This document shows, piece by piece, positions 54,460 to 64,000 of a DNA stretch of 64,000 nucleotides. A program made the position numbers and the translations under genes. Below the pieces are notes generated by a model. That model saw only the letters and a list, made by a program, of their open reading frames with translations. It ran no database searches and had not been told where the DNA came from. Every line of letters starts with the position of its first letter. Positions within the stretch are counted from its first letter, which is position 1. The stretch comes from Melioribacteraceae bacterium (GTDB taxonomy: Bacteria > Bacteroidota > Ignavibacteria > Ignavibacteriales > Melioribacteraceae): NCBI GenBank assembly GCA_030584085.1, contig CP129490.1, positions 3,195,511 through 3,259,510 on the forward strand. The letters run 5' to 3'.

Positions 54460-55704
54460 GTGATTACTGATTATCCATATTATATAGGTGCGGTGATGAA
54501 GACGAAGAAAAGTAACGCAAATGATATCCAAACAAAGTTAGAATTGGGTTTTGAACTAAACTTTGGAACTTCAAACTCGGTAAAATATTTTCAAAGCCCG
54601 TCAAGCATAATTCTAATGGGAGATCACACACAGTACAACGATGGAATAATGATTGCGACTGTTGTTGATAGCTTCGTGTATTTCGCTTGCCAAAAAAGTC
54701 AAAAAAAAATTGAAATTGCTTATAATAACCAGAAAATATCCGGTGATTTAACAGGTGGTTTTAAAGATTCTTCAGACGATAAACTACTACATAGTTTAAT
54801 TCACCTGATCAACAATCTAATAAAAGGAAATTATATTAAATGCGGTTTTGAGTGTTTCATTAAAAATGAAACTTCTAAAGTGTTTGGGCTTGGTAATCAT
54901 GCCGCTGCAATGATGGGATTCATGAAATCTTTATCGAGCACTTCGTGTTTTGACCTCAACAATCATCAAATGGTTGAAGTGGCTGTAAAATCGGAAACCG
55001 AATTATTCGGTCCTGTTGTAAGCAAAACACTGTTTTATGCTTCACTTATGCACAAAGAACATTCACTTTTATATCATGATAGCAGAACGGACTTCAAAAA
55101 ATTTTTACCGATAAATGAAAATATTCGGCTTGTTATTTGCAATACTAATGTCGAAAAAGAAAATTTTCATGAAAGATGTAAAGATAGAATTGTTGAATGT
55201 GAAGTTGGTGTGAAAGGTTTACGCTTATACATTTGGGGAATTAAAAACTTACGTGATGTGGAAGAAAAATTTCTTGAAAGACATATTCATATGCTTCCCA
55301 AAAGATTGTATTCAAGATGTCTTTACAACGTGCTGGAAAGAAAATTGGTCGAAGATGCATACAAGCATCTTCGAAATAATGAAATTGAGGAATTCGCAAT
55401 TAATCTAAACAAGACTCATAAACTTTTGGCAGAGCATTATGAAATAAGCTCAGTGACTATGGATAAATTAGTATCAATTGCTGAAGAATCAAAAATTTGT
55501 TTAGGAAGCAAAATGGTCAGTTGTTCGTATCATGATTCAACAATTAATTTAGTGTATAAAAAGAATCTTGACAAGTTTAGCACGCATGTTTCAACAAAGT
55601 ACGTTTCAAAGAATGGATCCGAATTAGTAATTGAAGATTACGGAATTTCCGAAGGTGCAAATCAATTGAAAATAAACCAAAAGCACACTGTTTACAGAAA
55701 TTAA
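54460..55704 (+). CDS. Galactokinase-like GHMP protein with degenerate catalytic motifs
   Basis: The 414-residue protein follows galactokinase from end to end. The sugar-binding motif is SSIILMGDHTQYNDGI (near residues 48-62), and a KRLYSRCLYNVLERKLVEDA...LNKTHKLLAEHYEIS segment corresponds to the C-terminal signature. The expected catalytic motifs are altered. The phosphate loop GLSSSA is GLGNHAAA (143-150), the catalytic region GIMDQ is GPVVSK (184-189), and the third motif GGGFGG is SCSYHD (about 352-357). It probably no longer phosphorylates galactose and may serve as a sensor. The GTG start has a TAGGA site; an ATG 12 codons later is an alternative. Confidence 0.75.
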   Translation: MITDYPYYIGAVMKTKKSNANDIQTKLELGFELNFGTSNSVKYFQSPSSIILMGDHTQYNDGIMIATVVDSFVYFACQKSQKKIEIAYNNQKISGDLTGGFKDSSDDKLLHSLIHLINNLIKGNYIKCGFECFIKNETSKVFGLGNHAAAMMGFMKSLSSTSCFDLNNHQMVEVAVKSETELFGPVVSKTLFYASLMHKEHSLLYHDSRTDFKKFLPINENIRLVICNTNVEKENFHERCKDRIVECEVGVKGLRLYIWGIKNLRDVEEKFLERHIHMLPKRLYSRCLYNVLERKLVEDAYKHLRNNEIEEFAINLNKTHKLLAEHYEISSVTMDKLVSIAEESKICLGSKMVSCSYHDSTINLVYKKNLDKFSTHVSTKYVSKNGSELVIEDYGISEGANQLKINQKHTVYRN

Positions 55705-55800
55705 TTTTTCGGAAATTTTACCTGCAATTACTCAAACAAATTCAACTTGATTTTAACACATCTTAGTAATACATTTTCTCCGAATTAAATAAGGAATTGT

Positions 55801-57219
55801 ATGCCCTATTCTGAAGAATTTTTTGACAACAATGATGAGCAATATTTCGAAGACGAAGACATTCAAGAAAAAGTAAATTCATGTAAGCAGATTGTATCAA
55901 CCGGTCAAACATTTTCATACTTAGAAAACATTGAAGAAACTATTGAACTTTGCCTGGAGTATGATTTTGTTGAAGACGGTTTATTCTTATGTGATGCAGT
56001 ATTGGATATTACACCATATAACTCTGAAGTTTGGCAGTTCAAAGGGATGTTGCTGAATAATAAATTTGATTTTGATAATGCATATGTAGCTTTCAATAAA
56101 TCGCTTTCATTAAATCCAAATGACGTCGAAACATTAATAAACAAATCCATCGCTGAAGAGAATTTAAATCTCTATCCGGATGCAGTTGAAACACTTGAGA
56201 AAGCCCTTCAATTAGAACCAAACAATGAAGAAGTGCTGTTCAGTTTAGGATTGCTTAATGAAAGACAAGAAAACTATCGCGAAGCGATCGAGTATTTCAA
56301 GAAGGCAATTGAAGCCGACAGTTCTTATTCAGAATCTTGGTATGAACTCGGTTACTGCTATGAAAGCATAGATGAACTTGATGAAGCATTAAAAGTATAT
56401 GAAAAGTTTTTAGATTTAGAACCGCACAGTCCTACCGGATGGTATAATAAAGGTATTGTACAAATTAGAATGGGTGATTTTGCAAAATCCGCAGATAGCT
56501 TTGAATTATCAATAGCTCTTAAAGATGACTTTGCCAGCTCATGGTTTAATTTAGGTGTTGCATACGCAAATATGAATAAAATTAATGACTCACTGTCTTC
56601 ATTTAAAAGAGCAGCCGAAATTGATCCTTATGATGAATCAATATTTCTTAATATCGGTCAAGCATATGAAGACCTTGGTGATCTGAACATGGCAATAAAA
56701 AGTTACACAAAATCGATTAGTCTTGATGAAGATTATTACGAAGCATATTTGGCGAGAGGTTATTGCTACGATATGCTTGGTAAATACAGGCTTGCGCTGA
56801 GAGATTTCAACAAAGCTATTTCAATTACCACAAATCCAACCGATGCTTGGTCGGCGAAAGCTGATTTAGAATATTCCCTTGGTCATTTAAAGGACTCAAT
56901 AAATTGTTATATCAATGCTATTCAAGCTGATAATAAAAATTTTAATGCGTGGTTCAAACTTGCCGAAACTCATATTGAAGTAGGAAGCTGGCTTGATGCA
57001 CTTGCTGCATTTGAAGAATGCTTGAATCTCAGACCGAATCATGCAAATAGTTATTACGGTAAAGCTAAAATTTTCTTTTTACTAAACAGAACATCTGAAG
57101 CAATTTCTTGCTTAAAGTCGGCGTTTAATCTTGATCCGACAATAAAAAACGATTTTGCAAAAGAGTATCCCGAAGTTAAGACTTCAAAACTTTTTAATAA
57201 ACTAATTCAAGAAAACTGA
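55801..57219 (+). CDS. TPR repeat protein
   Basis: The 472-residue protein is built from about ten tetratricopeptide repeats, with regular patterns such as WYNKGIVQIRMGDFAKSADSF, SWFNLGVAYANMNKINDSL and AWFKLAETHIEVG. It has an acidic N-terminus (DNNDEQYFEDEDIQEK) and no signal peptide or membrane helix. TPR scaffolds mediate protein-protein contacts. The gene lies between a pseudo-galactokinase and aroE, with no clear functional tie. Confidence 0.88.
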   Translation: MPYSEEFFDNNDEQYFEDEDIQEKVNSCKQIVSTGQTFSYLENIEETIELCLEYDFVEDGLFLCDAVLDITPYNSEVWQFKGMLLNNKFDFDNAYVAFNKSLSLNPNDVETLINKSIAEENLNLYPDAVETLEKALQLEPNNEEVLFSLGLLNERQENYREAIEYFKKAIEADSSYSESWYELGYCYESIDELDEALKVYEKFLDLEPHSPTGWYNKGIVQIRMGDFAKSADSFELSIALKDDFASSWFNLGVAYANMNKINDSLSSFKRAAEIDPYDESIFLNIGQAYEDLGDLNMAIKSYTKSISLDEDYYEAYLARGYCYDMLGKYRLALRDFNKAISITTNPTDAWSAKADLEYSLGHLKDSINCYINAIQADNKNFNAWFKLAETHIEVGSWLDALAAFEECLNLRPNHANSYYGKAKIFFLLNRTSEAISCLKSAFNLDPTIKNDFAKEYPEVKTSKLFNKLIQEN

Positions 57220-57231
57220 TTTATTCAATTC

Positions 57232-58110
57232 ATGCAATCATTAAACAAGTTTAATCATACAACTCAAATTGTAGGAGTGATGGGACATCCCATCAGGCAT
57301 TCATTCTCTCCGTTAATGCATAATATCTCTTTTGAGATTCTGGATTTGAATTACATCTATCTTCCTTTCGATGTTACAATTACTAATTTAAAAACAGCCT
57401 TAAAAGGAATGATTGCACTTGGAATAAAAGGGGTTAACGTAACTCTTCCATTGAAAGAAAAAATCGGTCAATACCTAAATGAAATTTCAGACGAAGCCGG
57501 AATTGTTGGATCAATAAATACTGTGGTTAATGAAAACGGCAGCCTGCATGGATACAATACTGATGTACACGGAATAATTGAAACACTTGCTCCTTTTAAA
57601 GATGAGATAGTAAATCAAACAGTGACTGTAATAGGTTCAGGCGGTGCTGCGAGAAGTGTACTCTATGCGCTTATTAAAGATTTTAAACCTGGTAAAATTA
57701 ATATTGTAAACCGAACTGCCGATAAAGCCGAGTCGTTAAAGGAATACTTTATTAGTAAAATGTTATTCGAGGAAATTCATTCCTACGAACTTCTTCCCCC
57801 GGATTTAGTAGGTTTATTCAAGGATTCGAAACTGATTGTTAATGCCACTTCGATTGGGATGACACCGGCCATTGATGATGCCGCAACTACAATTGCCGAA
57901 TCATTTCACAAAGAACAAATTGTTTTTGACGTTGTTTATACCCCGCTTAAAACCAAATTGTTGGAAATAGCCGAAGGACAAGGTGCAATTGCTCTGAATG
58001 GTTTGAAAATGTTTATTGAGCAAGGTGCAAAATCTTTTGAACTTTGGACCGAAAAAGAAATGCCGAAAGAAAAAATTTATACAGCTATTAAATCTTATAT
58101 GCAAAGCTAA
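57232..58110 (+). CDS. aroE: Shikimate dehydrogenase
   Basis: The 292-residue protein has the N-terminal VGVMGHPIRHSFSPLMHN, the catalytic Lys in NVTLPLKEK, the Asp in YNTDVHG and the Rossmann motif VIGSGGAARSVLYAL. It reduces 3-dehydroshikimate with NADPH in the chorismate pathway. It starts 12 bases after the TPR gene and is probably co-transcribed with it. The C-terminal GLKMFIEQGAKSFELWT is complete. Confidence 0.95.
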   Translation: MQSLNKFNHTTQIVGVMGHPIRHSFSPLMHNISFEILDLNYIYLPFDVTITNLKTALKGMIALGIKGVNVTLPLKEKIGQYLNEISDEAGIVGSINTVVNENGSLHGYNTDVHGIIETLAPFKDEIVNQTVTVIGSGGAARSVLYALIKDFKPGKINIVNRTADKAESLKEYFISKMLFEEIHSYELLPPDLVGLFKDSKLIVNATSIGMTPAIDDAATTIAESFHKEQIVFDVVYTPLKTKLLEIAEGQGAIALNGLKMFIEQGAKSFELWTEKEMPKEKIYTAIKSYMQS

Positions 58111-58114
58111 TTAA

Positions 58115-59323
58115 TCAGCTTAACATTTCAACAGCTTTCCTAAATCTTTCAACCGCCCTTTCAAGATTTTCCATCGAGTTTGCGTAGGAGACTCTCAGAT
58201 AACCTTCCGCACCGAATGCACTTCCCGGAACAACGGCAATTTGAGCTTCTTTAAGTAAATGCATAGCGAAATCAAAAGAATGCTCAATTTTATAAACATT
58301 TGATTTGCGGTGAAACAATTTTGAGATATTAGGAAATAAATAAAATGCTCCTTCAGGTTTATTACAGGTAATTCCGTCAATCTTATTTAATTCCGCATGT
58401 AAGTAATTTCTTCTTTTCTCAAACTCTTTTCTCATTTCTTCAACGGCATTTTGCGGACCTATAAAAGCTTCAATTGCTGCTTGCTGTGATATTGACGAAG
58501 CATGAGAAGTCGAATGACTTTGTAATTTATTAATACCGTCAACAACATTTTTTTGTGCGGCAGTGTAACCTATTCGCCAGCCTGTCATTGCATATGCTTT
58601 TGAAACACCGTTTATCAATATTGTCCTTCTCTTTGTATCTTCACCTAAAGTTGGAAAGCTTGTGAATTTAAAATCATCGTAAACAAGTTTGTCGTATATC
58701 TCATCAGCGATAACAAAAATGTGATACTTTGACATTATTTCGGCAATCTCTTGAAGTTCATCTTTCGTATAAGCCGAACCTGTAGGATTTGAAGGATTAC
58801 ATAAAATCATCGCTCTGGTATATGGAGTAATTGATTCGACTAATTGTTTGGGAGTTAATTTAAAGCCGGATTCTTCCGTAGTTTCAACAATTACCGGTGT
58901 ACCGTGAGCAAGAGTAACCATTTGAGGATATGAAACCCAGTAAGGTGCCGGAATTATAACTTCGTCATCAACATGAACGGTTGCCATAATTGTATTGTAA
59001 ACACTTTGCTTCGCCCCGTTCGAAACGATTATTTCATCCAAGGCATATTCTATATCATAGTCTCGTATTAAACTCTGTTGAATTGCTTTTCTTAATTCAA
59101 CCGAACCGGAATTTATAGTATACTTTGTATGCTCTTCATCAATAGCACGTTTGGCAGCATCTTTAATATTTTGCGGTGTAGGAAAATCAGGTTCACCTAC
59201 ACTTAAATCGATTACATCTTCACCGCGTGCTTTCATCGCTTTAGCTTCACCGGCAACACGCATTGTTGGGGAAACACCAACTTTATCTATTCTTTTACAA
59301 ACCGATAATTCACCCATTCTCAT
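58115..59323 (-). CDS. Aspartate aminotransferase-like enzyme
   Basis: The 402-residue protein has the PLP-binding K242 in GVSKAYAMTGWRIGY, a CNPSNPTGSAY substrate loop and an N-terminal LSVGEPDFPTPQNIKDAA. The pattern is that of AspC/AspB enzymes that interconvert aspartate and oxaloacetate. It is clearly related to the aminotransferase coupled to pckA but stands alone, convergent with aroE. One of the two may prefer another amino acid. Confidence 0.92.
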   Translation of the reverse strand: MRMGELSVCKRIDKVGVSPTMRVAGEAKAMKARGEDVIDLSVGEPDFPTPQNIKDAAKRAIDEEHTKYTINSGSVELRKAIQQSLIRDYDIEYALDEIIVSNGAKQSVYNTIMATVHVDDEVIIPAPYWVSYPQMVTLAHGTPVIVETTEESGFKLTPKQLVESITPYTRAMILCNPSNPTGSAYTKDELQEIAEIMSKYHIFVIADEIYDKLVYDDFKFTSFPTLGEDTKRRTILINGVSKAYAMTGWRIGYTAAQKNVVDGINKLQSHSTSHASSISQQAAIEAFIGPQNAVEEMRKEFEKRRNYLHAELNKIDGITCNKPEGAFYLFPNISKLFHRKSNVYKIEHSFDFAMHLLKEAQIAVVPGSAFGAEGYLRVSYANSMENLERAVERFRKAVEMLS

Positions 59324-59528
59324 TTTCGAAAAACTCCCATTTAAATTGCACCCAATATAAGAGTTGGGGTATTTAGATGAAAGATCAATTAATTTTTTGG
59401 ACTGGTTTTCTTTACAATTATATCCGTATAAAGCAATGCTAAAGTCTCATAATAAAGAAAGATAACAATCAAGTTGAAAAGCAATTTCTTTTATTATTGA
59501 TTTGCACATCATAAAAATGAATGGCGCT

Positions 59529-61697
59529 ATGAATATTGTCGAAAAAATTTCAAAAGAATTACAATTAAAAGCCGAACAAATTAAAACAGTATTTAGTCTT
59601 TTTGATGACGGTGCAACCGTTCCGTTTATTGCTCGGTACAGAAAAGAACATACCGGCGGTTTAGATGAAGAACAACTTAGAGAAATTGAAGATAGAAGAA
59701 ATTATTTGATTCTATTAGAGGATAGAAAGAACACCGTCTTAAATAGTATCGAAGAACAAGGTAAACTTACTCCCGATTTAAGAAACAAAATTTTAGAAGC
59801 TGAAAAATTGAGAGATGTTGAAGATCTTTATCTTCCTTATAAACCAAAAAGAAAAACTCGTGCGACTATTGCGATTGCAAAAGGACTTGAACCCTTAGCC
59901 GACTTCATACTCAACAATCCTCATTTCAAAGGTAACATTACCGATGAAGCTGCGAAATACATAAACCTTGAAAAAGAAGTTACAACAGCAGAAGAGGCAT
60001 TGCAAGGAGCAAAAGATATAATTGCCGAAAGAATTTCTGAAAATGCCGAAGTAAGACAATTAGTTAGAGATTATCTTTTAGATAACGCAAAAATTATTTC
60101 AAAGAAATCAAATACAAAGAAAGAAGATTTGGATAAAAACAAGAAGGATGTTTATGATATTTATCACGATTTCGAAATCGAAATTAGAAAAATAAAACCT
60201 TATCAAGTTCTTGCCATTAACAGAGGAGAAAAAGAAAAATTTCTTAAAATCGTGTTAAGTTTTGATCATCCTAAAATTACCGGGGAAATTTATGATAAAT
60301 TTTTCGGGACTGACGAAAACGATTTTACAGAATTGCTCAATGAAGTTACAATAGATTCATTTGATAGATTAATCTTCCCGTCAATTGAGCGAGACGTTAG
60401 AAGTGAACTAACGGAAAAAGCCGATTTACATGCGGTTGAAATTTTCGCATCAAATCTTAGACAATTATTATTACAACCACCATTTACCAATAAAATGATA
60501 ATGGGAATTGATCCGGGATATGTTTCGGGATGTAAAGTTGCCGTAATTGATAAAACAGGCAAGTATTTAGAAGGCGAAACAATTTATCCTCATCCGCCGC
60601 AAAAGAGGATGGATGGCGCAAAGAAAACAATTGTTGATCTGATTAAAAGATACAAAGTAGAGTTAATCTCAATCGGTAACGGAACCGCAAGTCGGGAAAC
60701 GGAGCAAATGGTCGCCGAATTAATTGCGGAGAATAAATTACAATGTCACTATCTAATTACTAATGAAGCCGGAGCTTCGGTTTATTCTGCATCGAAAATT
60801 GCTAAAGATGAATTCCCCGATCTTGATGCATCTCAACGAGGAAACATATCGATTGCGAGAAGAGTTCTTGATCCGCTTGCTGAACTAGTAAAAATAGATT
60901 CAAAATCAATCGGTGTTGGCTTGTATCAACATGATGTAGATCAAAAATTACTCAACAAAAAATTGGATGACGTTGTTGTAAGCTGCGTAAACTATGTCGG
61001 CGTTGATGTAAATACGGCTTCATCTTCATTATTAACCTATGTATCCGGTTTGACAAAAAACACAGCAAGCAAAATTGTTGAGTACCGCGATAAAAATGGA
61101 AAGTTCATCAATCGTGAACAAATTAAAAATGTAAAAGGCATCGGTGAAAAAGTTTTTGAGCAGGCAATTGGATTTTTGAAAATTCCGAATGGTGAAAATC
61201 CATTGGATAACACTTTTATTCATCCCGAATCATATCCGGCAGCTGAAAAACTTTTAGAAATGACAAACATCAGTGCAAAAGAAATAAATAAAAAAGGTTC
61301 AATGCTCGATTTATTTGTCAAACAAAAAAGTTTATCTGAAATTGCAAAAGAAGTTGAAGTTGGATTACCGACTTTAGAAGACATTATAGAAAATTTAAAG
61401 AAACCCGGTCGTGACCCCCGCGAAGAAATGCCTAAACCAATTTTGCGCAGCGATGTTCTTAAAATCGAAGACCTTCAAGAAGGAATGAAATTAACCGGAA
61501 CTGTTCGCAACGTTGTAGATTTCGGAGCCTTTGTTGATATTGGCGTAAAGCAAGATGGTTTACTTCACATTTCACAAATTGCAAACAAATTCATAAAGCA
61601 CCCAATAGAAGTGCTAAATGTCGGGGATATTATTGAAGTAACAATTATTGGCGTTGATATTCCAAAAGGAAGAATTTCTTTGAGCTTGATTAAGTAG
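59529..61697 (+). CDS. tex: Transcription accessory protein Tex
   Basis: From the ATG beginning MNIVEKISKELQLK (in-frame starts 4 and 9 codons upstream extend past the family's usual N-terminus), the protein has 722 residues. It shows the Tex order: N-terminal helical domain (ATVPFIARYRKEHTGGLDEEQL), a YqgF-like RNase H fold (MGIDPGYVSGCKVAVID), a helix-hairpin-helix region (IKNVKGIGEKVFEQ) and a C-terminal S1 domain (VRNVVDFGAFVDIGVKQDGLLHIS). Tex binds RNA and is linked to transcription and stress fitness. Confidence 0.94.
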   Translation: MNIVEKISKELQLKAEQIKTVFSLFDDGATVPFIARYRKEHTGGLDEEQLREIEDRRNYLILLEDRKNTVLNSIEEQGKLTPDLRNKILEAEKLRDVEDLYLPYKPKRKTRATIAIAKGLEPLADFILNNPHFKGNITDEAAKYINLEKEVTTAEEALQGAKDIIAERISENAEVRQLVRDYLLDNAKIISKKSNTKKEDLDKNKKDVYDIYHDFEIEIRKIKPYQVLAINRGEKEKFLKIVLSFDHPKITGEIYDKFFGTDENDFTELLNEVTIDSFDRLIFPSIERDVRSELTEKADLHAVEIFASNLRQLLLQPPFTNKMIMGIDPGYVSGCKVAVIDKTGKYLEGETIYPHPPQKRMDGAKKTIVDLIKRYKVELISIGNGTASRETEQMVAELIAENKLQCHYLITNEAGASVYSASKIAKDEFPDLDASQRGNISIARRVLDPLAELVKIDSKSIGVGLYQHDVDQKLLNKKLDDVVVSCVNYVGVDVNTASSSLLTYVSGLTKNTASKIVEYRDKNGKFINREQIKNVKGIGEKVFEQAIGFLKIPNGENPLDNTFIHPESYPAAEKLLEMTNISAKEINKKGSMLDLFVKQKSLSEIAKEVEVGLPTLEDIIENLKKPGRDPREEMPKPILRSDVLKIEDLQEGMKLTGTVRNVVDFGAFVDIGVKQDGLLHISQIANKFIKHPIEVLNVGDIIEVTIIGVDIPKGRISLSLIK

Positions 61698-61830
61698 ATA
61701 TTTTCTAATTATTCTGATAGAGAACACAACAAAGATTTCAGCCGAAAATCGATTTGTGAGCATGTAATTTAATTGGAATAATAACTTTATCTGACTTAAC
61801 TTTATGGAAGATTAAAAAACCAATTTATTT

Positions 61831-63171
61831 ATGAAGATAATTATTGCAGGTGCAGGAGAAGTTGGTTATCATTTAGCGAAACAGCTTTCTCTTGATGAAC
61901 ACGATATAACAATCATTGATATTGATGGGGCAAGACTCGATAGAATCGGTTCAAACTCCGATGTACTTACAATTCCGGGTTCATCAACCTCCATTGAAAT
62001 CTTAAAATCCGCTCATGTTGAAAATACCGATCTCCTTGTGGCAGTGACTTCAAGCGAAGCAGTTAATGTTAACACAGCCATCCTTGCCAAAAAATTAGGC
62101 GCAAAGCGAACAATTGCAAGAGTTTCGAATGACGAGTATATCTCAGCCGATTTCAAGGATATGTTCAAAAATCTTGGTGTAGATAATTTAATTTATCCCG
62201 AAGATTTAGCCGCAATTGAATTAGTAAAATTGATTGAACGTGCAGCGGCTACCGATGTTATTGAATTTGAAAATGGATTACTAACCTTAATCGGTTTAAA
62301 ACTTGATAAGAATGCAAAAGTTATTCATAAGACCATGCGCGAAACAGCTTCGGAGTATCATTCATTAAACTATAGAATTGTAGCTATTCATAGAGGTATG
62401 CGTACATTAATTCCTTCCGGTAATGATATCTTTCTTCCTAACGATCAAATTTTTGTAATTACAAATCCGGGCGGACAAGATAAAATCTTAGAACTCGCCG
62501 GTAAGGATAAAACTAAGATTGAAAATTTAATGATACTTGGGGGCGGTAAAATCGGTCGTAAAGCCGCGAGACTTTTAGAAGATGAAATAAATATCAAAAT
62601 AATAGAAAAAGGAAAAGATAGATCTGTTGAACTAGCCGATCATCTTCAGAAAGCTTTGGTAATTCAAGGAGACGGACGAGATCTTGATTTACTTGCTCAA
62701 GAAGGTATAATTGATATGGATGCTTTTATTGCTGTTACAAATGATGCAGAAACAAATATCATAACTTGTCTAATGGCAAAACATCTCGGCGTTTCCAAAA
62801 CTGTTGCTCTGGTTGACAATGTTGATTATGTCCCTTTAACACAAACTATAGGTCTTGATGCACTTATCAATAAAAAATTAATTACCGCAAGTAATATTTC
62901 ACGTTTTATTCGAAAATCAAATATTCTGACCTTGGCATCTCTGCAAGGAATTGATGCGGAAGTTTTAGAATTTATTGCACGAGATAATTCAAAAGTGACA
63001 ACTGCCCCGGTTAAGAATCTTAAATTTCCTAAAAATGCTATCATTGGCGGATATGTAAGAGATGGCGAAGGGTTCATAACTGTAGGAGATTCACAACTTC
63101 AACCCGGTGATAAAGTTGTAGTTATTGCTCTTCCAAGCGATATAAGTAAAGTTGAAAAATATTTTCAATAA
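61831..63171 (+). CDS. trkA: Trk potassium transport regulator TrkA
   Basis: The 446-residue protein has two RCK modules. Each NAD-binding Rossmann fold is visible: MKIIIAGAGEVGYHLAKQL with the acidic end of strand two (TIIDID), and a second GGGKIGRKAARLL. TrkA is the cytoplasmic gating subunit that binds NAD(H) or ATP and controls K+ uptake through TrkH. The stop codon overlaps the start of a trkH gene by one base (TAATG), so regulator and channel are co-translated. Confidence 0.95.
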   Translation: MKIIIAGAGEVGYHLAKQLSLDEHDITIIDIDGARLDRIGSNSDVLTIPGSSTSIEILKSAHVENTDLLVAVTSSEAVNVNTAILAKKLGAKRTIARVSNDEYISADFKDMFKNLGVDNLIYPEDLAAIELVKLIERAAATDVIEFENGLLTLIGLKLDKNAKVIHKTMRETASEYHSLNYRIVAIHRGMRTLIPSGNDIFLPNDQIFVITNPGGQDKILELAGKDKTKIENLMILGGGKIGRKAARLLEDEINIKIIEKGKDRSVELADHLQKALVIQGDGRDLDLLAQEGIIDMDAFIAVTNDAETNIITCLMAKHLGVSKTVALVDNVDYVPLTQTIGLDALINKKLITASNISRFIRKSNILTLASLQGIDAEVLEFIARDNSKVTTAPVKNLKFPKNAIIGGYVRDGEGFITVGDSQLQPGDKVVVIALPSDISKVEKYFQ

Positions 63172-64000
63172 TGCTAAACATTAAAATCATCTTAAATTTT
63201 ATCGGCTTTGTTTTAATTCTCAACGGATTATTCATGATGTTGGGAATTCCCTTCTCAATTTACTACGGTGCTAATGATATCCTAATTCTTATTGCGTGTG
63301 GATTAGGTACATCGTTTATCGGATTGATGCTTGTCTTAGCAACTCGTGATCATAAAAAGGAAATCTACAAACGGGATGGTTACATAATGGTCTCGCTAAC
63401 ATGGATTATGATGGCTTTGTTCGGTGCAATACCCTTTGTAGTTCATGGCGCAATTCCTTCTTATACCGATGCTTTCTTTGAAACCATGTCGGGATTTACA
63501 ACAACTGGTGCATCCATATTAAATAATATTGAAGAACTTCCACACGGACTTTTATTTTGGCGAAGCATGACTCAATGGTTAGGTGGTATGGGCGTGATAG
63601 TATTATCAATTGCAATACTCCCAATGTTGGGCATTGGAGGAATGCAGTTATTTGTTGCAGAGGTTCCGGGTCCAACAAAAGATAAAATTCATCCACGAGT
63701 TAGAGAAACAGCCAAAAGATTATGGGGAATTTATGTTTTATTTACATTGGTACAAACCGGTTTACTTTTACTAGGCGGAATGAACTTGTTTGATGCAGTA
63801 AATCATTCCTTCACAACAATGGCAACGGGCGGATTTTCAACTAAGCAAGCAAGTATTGCTGCTTATGATTCTCCTTTTATTCATTATGTTATGATAATTT
63901 TTATGTTCATTGCGGGAACAAATTTTACTCTTCACTATCATCTTCTGCACAAGAATTTTAAAGTATTTACACAGAATGACGAATTTAAATTCTACTTAAA
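63171..64000 (+). CDS. trkH: Potassium uptake protein TrkH, N-terminal part (runs off right edge)
   Basis: An open frame starts at the ATG that overlaps the trkA stop and stays open to the window end (over 270 codons). It shows TrkH features: MSGFTTTGASILNNIEELPHG, RSMTQWLGGMGVIVLSIAILPMLG and SFTTMATGGFSTKQ, each matching the first trkH at 23337 but clearly diverged. The genome therefore has two channel genes, one coupled to trkA and one to a HAMP membrane protein. Confidence 0.93.
   Translation, partial: MLNIKIILNFIGFVLILNGLFMMLGIPFSIYYGANDILILIACGLGTSFIGLMLVLATRDHKKEIYKRDGYIMVSLTWIMMALFGAIPFVVHGAIPSYTDAFFETMSGFTTTGASILNNIEELPHGLLFWRSMTQWLGGMGVIVLSIAILPMLGIGGMQLFVAEVPGPTKDKIHPRVRETAKRLWGIYVLFTLVQTGLLLLGGMNLFDAVNHSFTTMATGGFSTKQASIAAYDSPFIHYVMIIFMFIAGTNFTLHYHLLHKNFKVFTQNDEFKFYL

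Overview
The window is AT-rich bacterial DNA. Two secreted proteins, and a third decayed remnant, end in the NYPNPFNP-type sorting domain of the type IX secretion system. That domain, together with the overall gene content, suggests a member of the Bacteroidota/Ignavibacteria side of the FCB group, probably Ignavibacteriales. The lineage is an inference from protein style and was not tested by phylogeny.

Positions 1 to about 20,335 are the right-hand part of an integrated mobile element. The boundary is the 3' part of a tRNA-Thr gene (anticodon TGT) that lacks its 5' half and lies beside a tyrosine recombinase. The left end and the expected intact tRNA are outside the window. From left to right the element carries a minus-strand early operon (Gam-like DNA-end protein, zinc ribbon, ribbon-helix-helix protein and two very small genes), a lipoprotein and a very large secreted metalloprotease, a MNT/HEPN toxin-antitoxin pair, a type III restriction-modification system in the order res-mod, a D5/SF3 primase-helicase overlapping a first integrase, an unknown gene, and a second integrase next to the attachment site.

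Positions 20,540 to 29,600 are a transition zone. It holds a second type IX cargo protein (C39-like peptidase), a decayed sorting-domain pseudogene, a membrane HAMP protein overlapping trkH, and a single-chain (type ISP-like) restriction-modification enzyme. It also holds a REPtron: a REP-associated HUH transposase (RAYT) inside a dense array of palindromes flanked by GTAG or CTAC. The same palindromes lie in frame inside the restriction enzyme gene (two sites) and inside the RAYT gene itself. One composite unit of 91-94 bp, present in both proteins, encodes the recognisably homologous peptide VGVDHHRPR followed by an Asn-rich linker. This is the most unusual feature of the window.

From 29,600 onward the content is ordinary chromosome: mscL, a von Willebrand lipoprotein, sucC, an ABC exporter with a LolA-like protein, a three-gene cell-wall recycling operon (GlcNAc kinase, AmpG-like permease, GH3/serine hydrolase fusion), an ECF sigma/FecR-type anti-sigma pair, a CHAD protein, mazEF, an aminotransferase with pckA, a TRAP transporter split over two convergent transcripts, a galactokinase relative that has lost its catalytic motifs, a TPR protein, aroE, a second aminotransferase, tex, and trkA followed by a second trkH that runs off the right edge.
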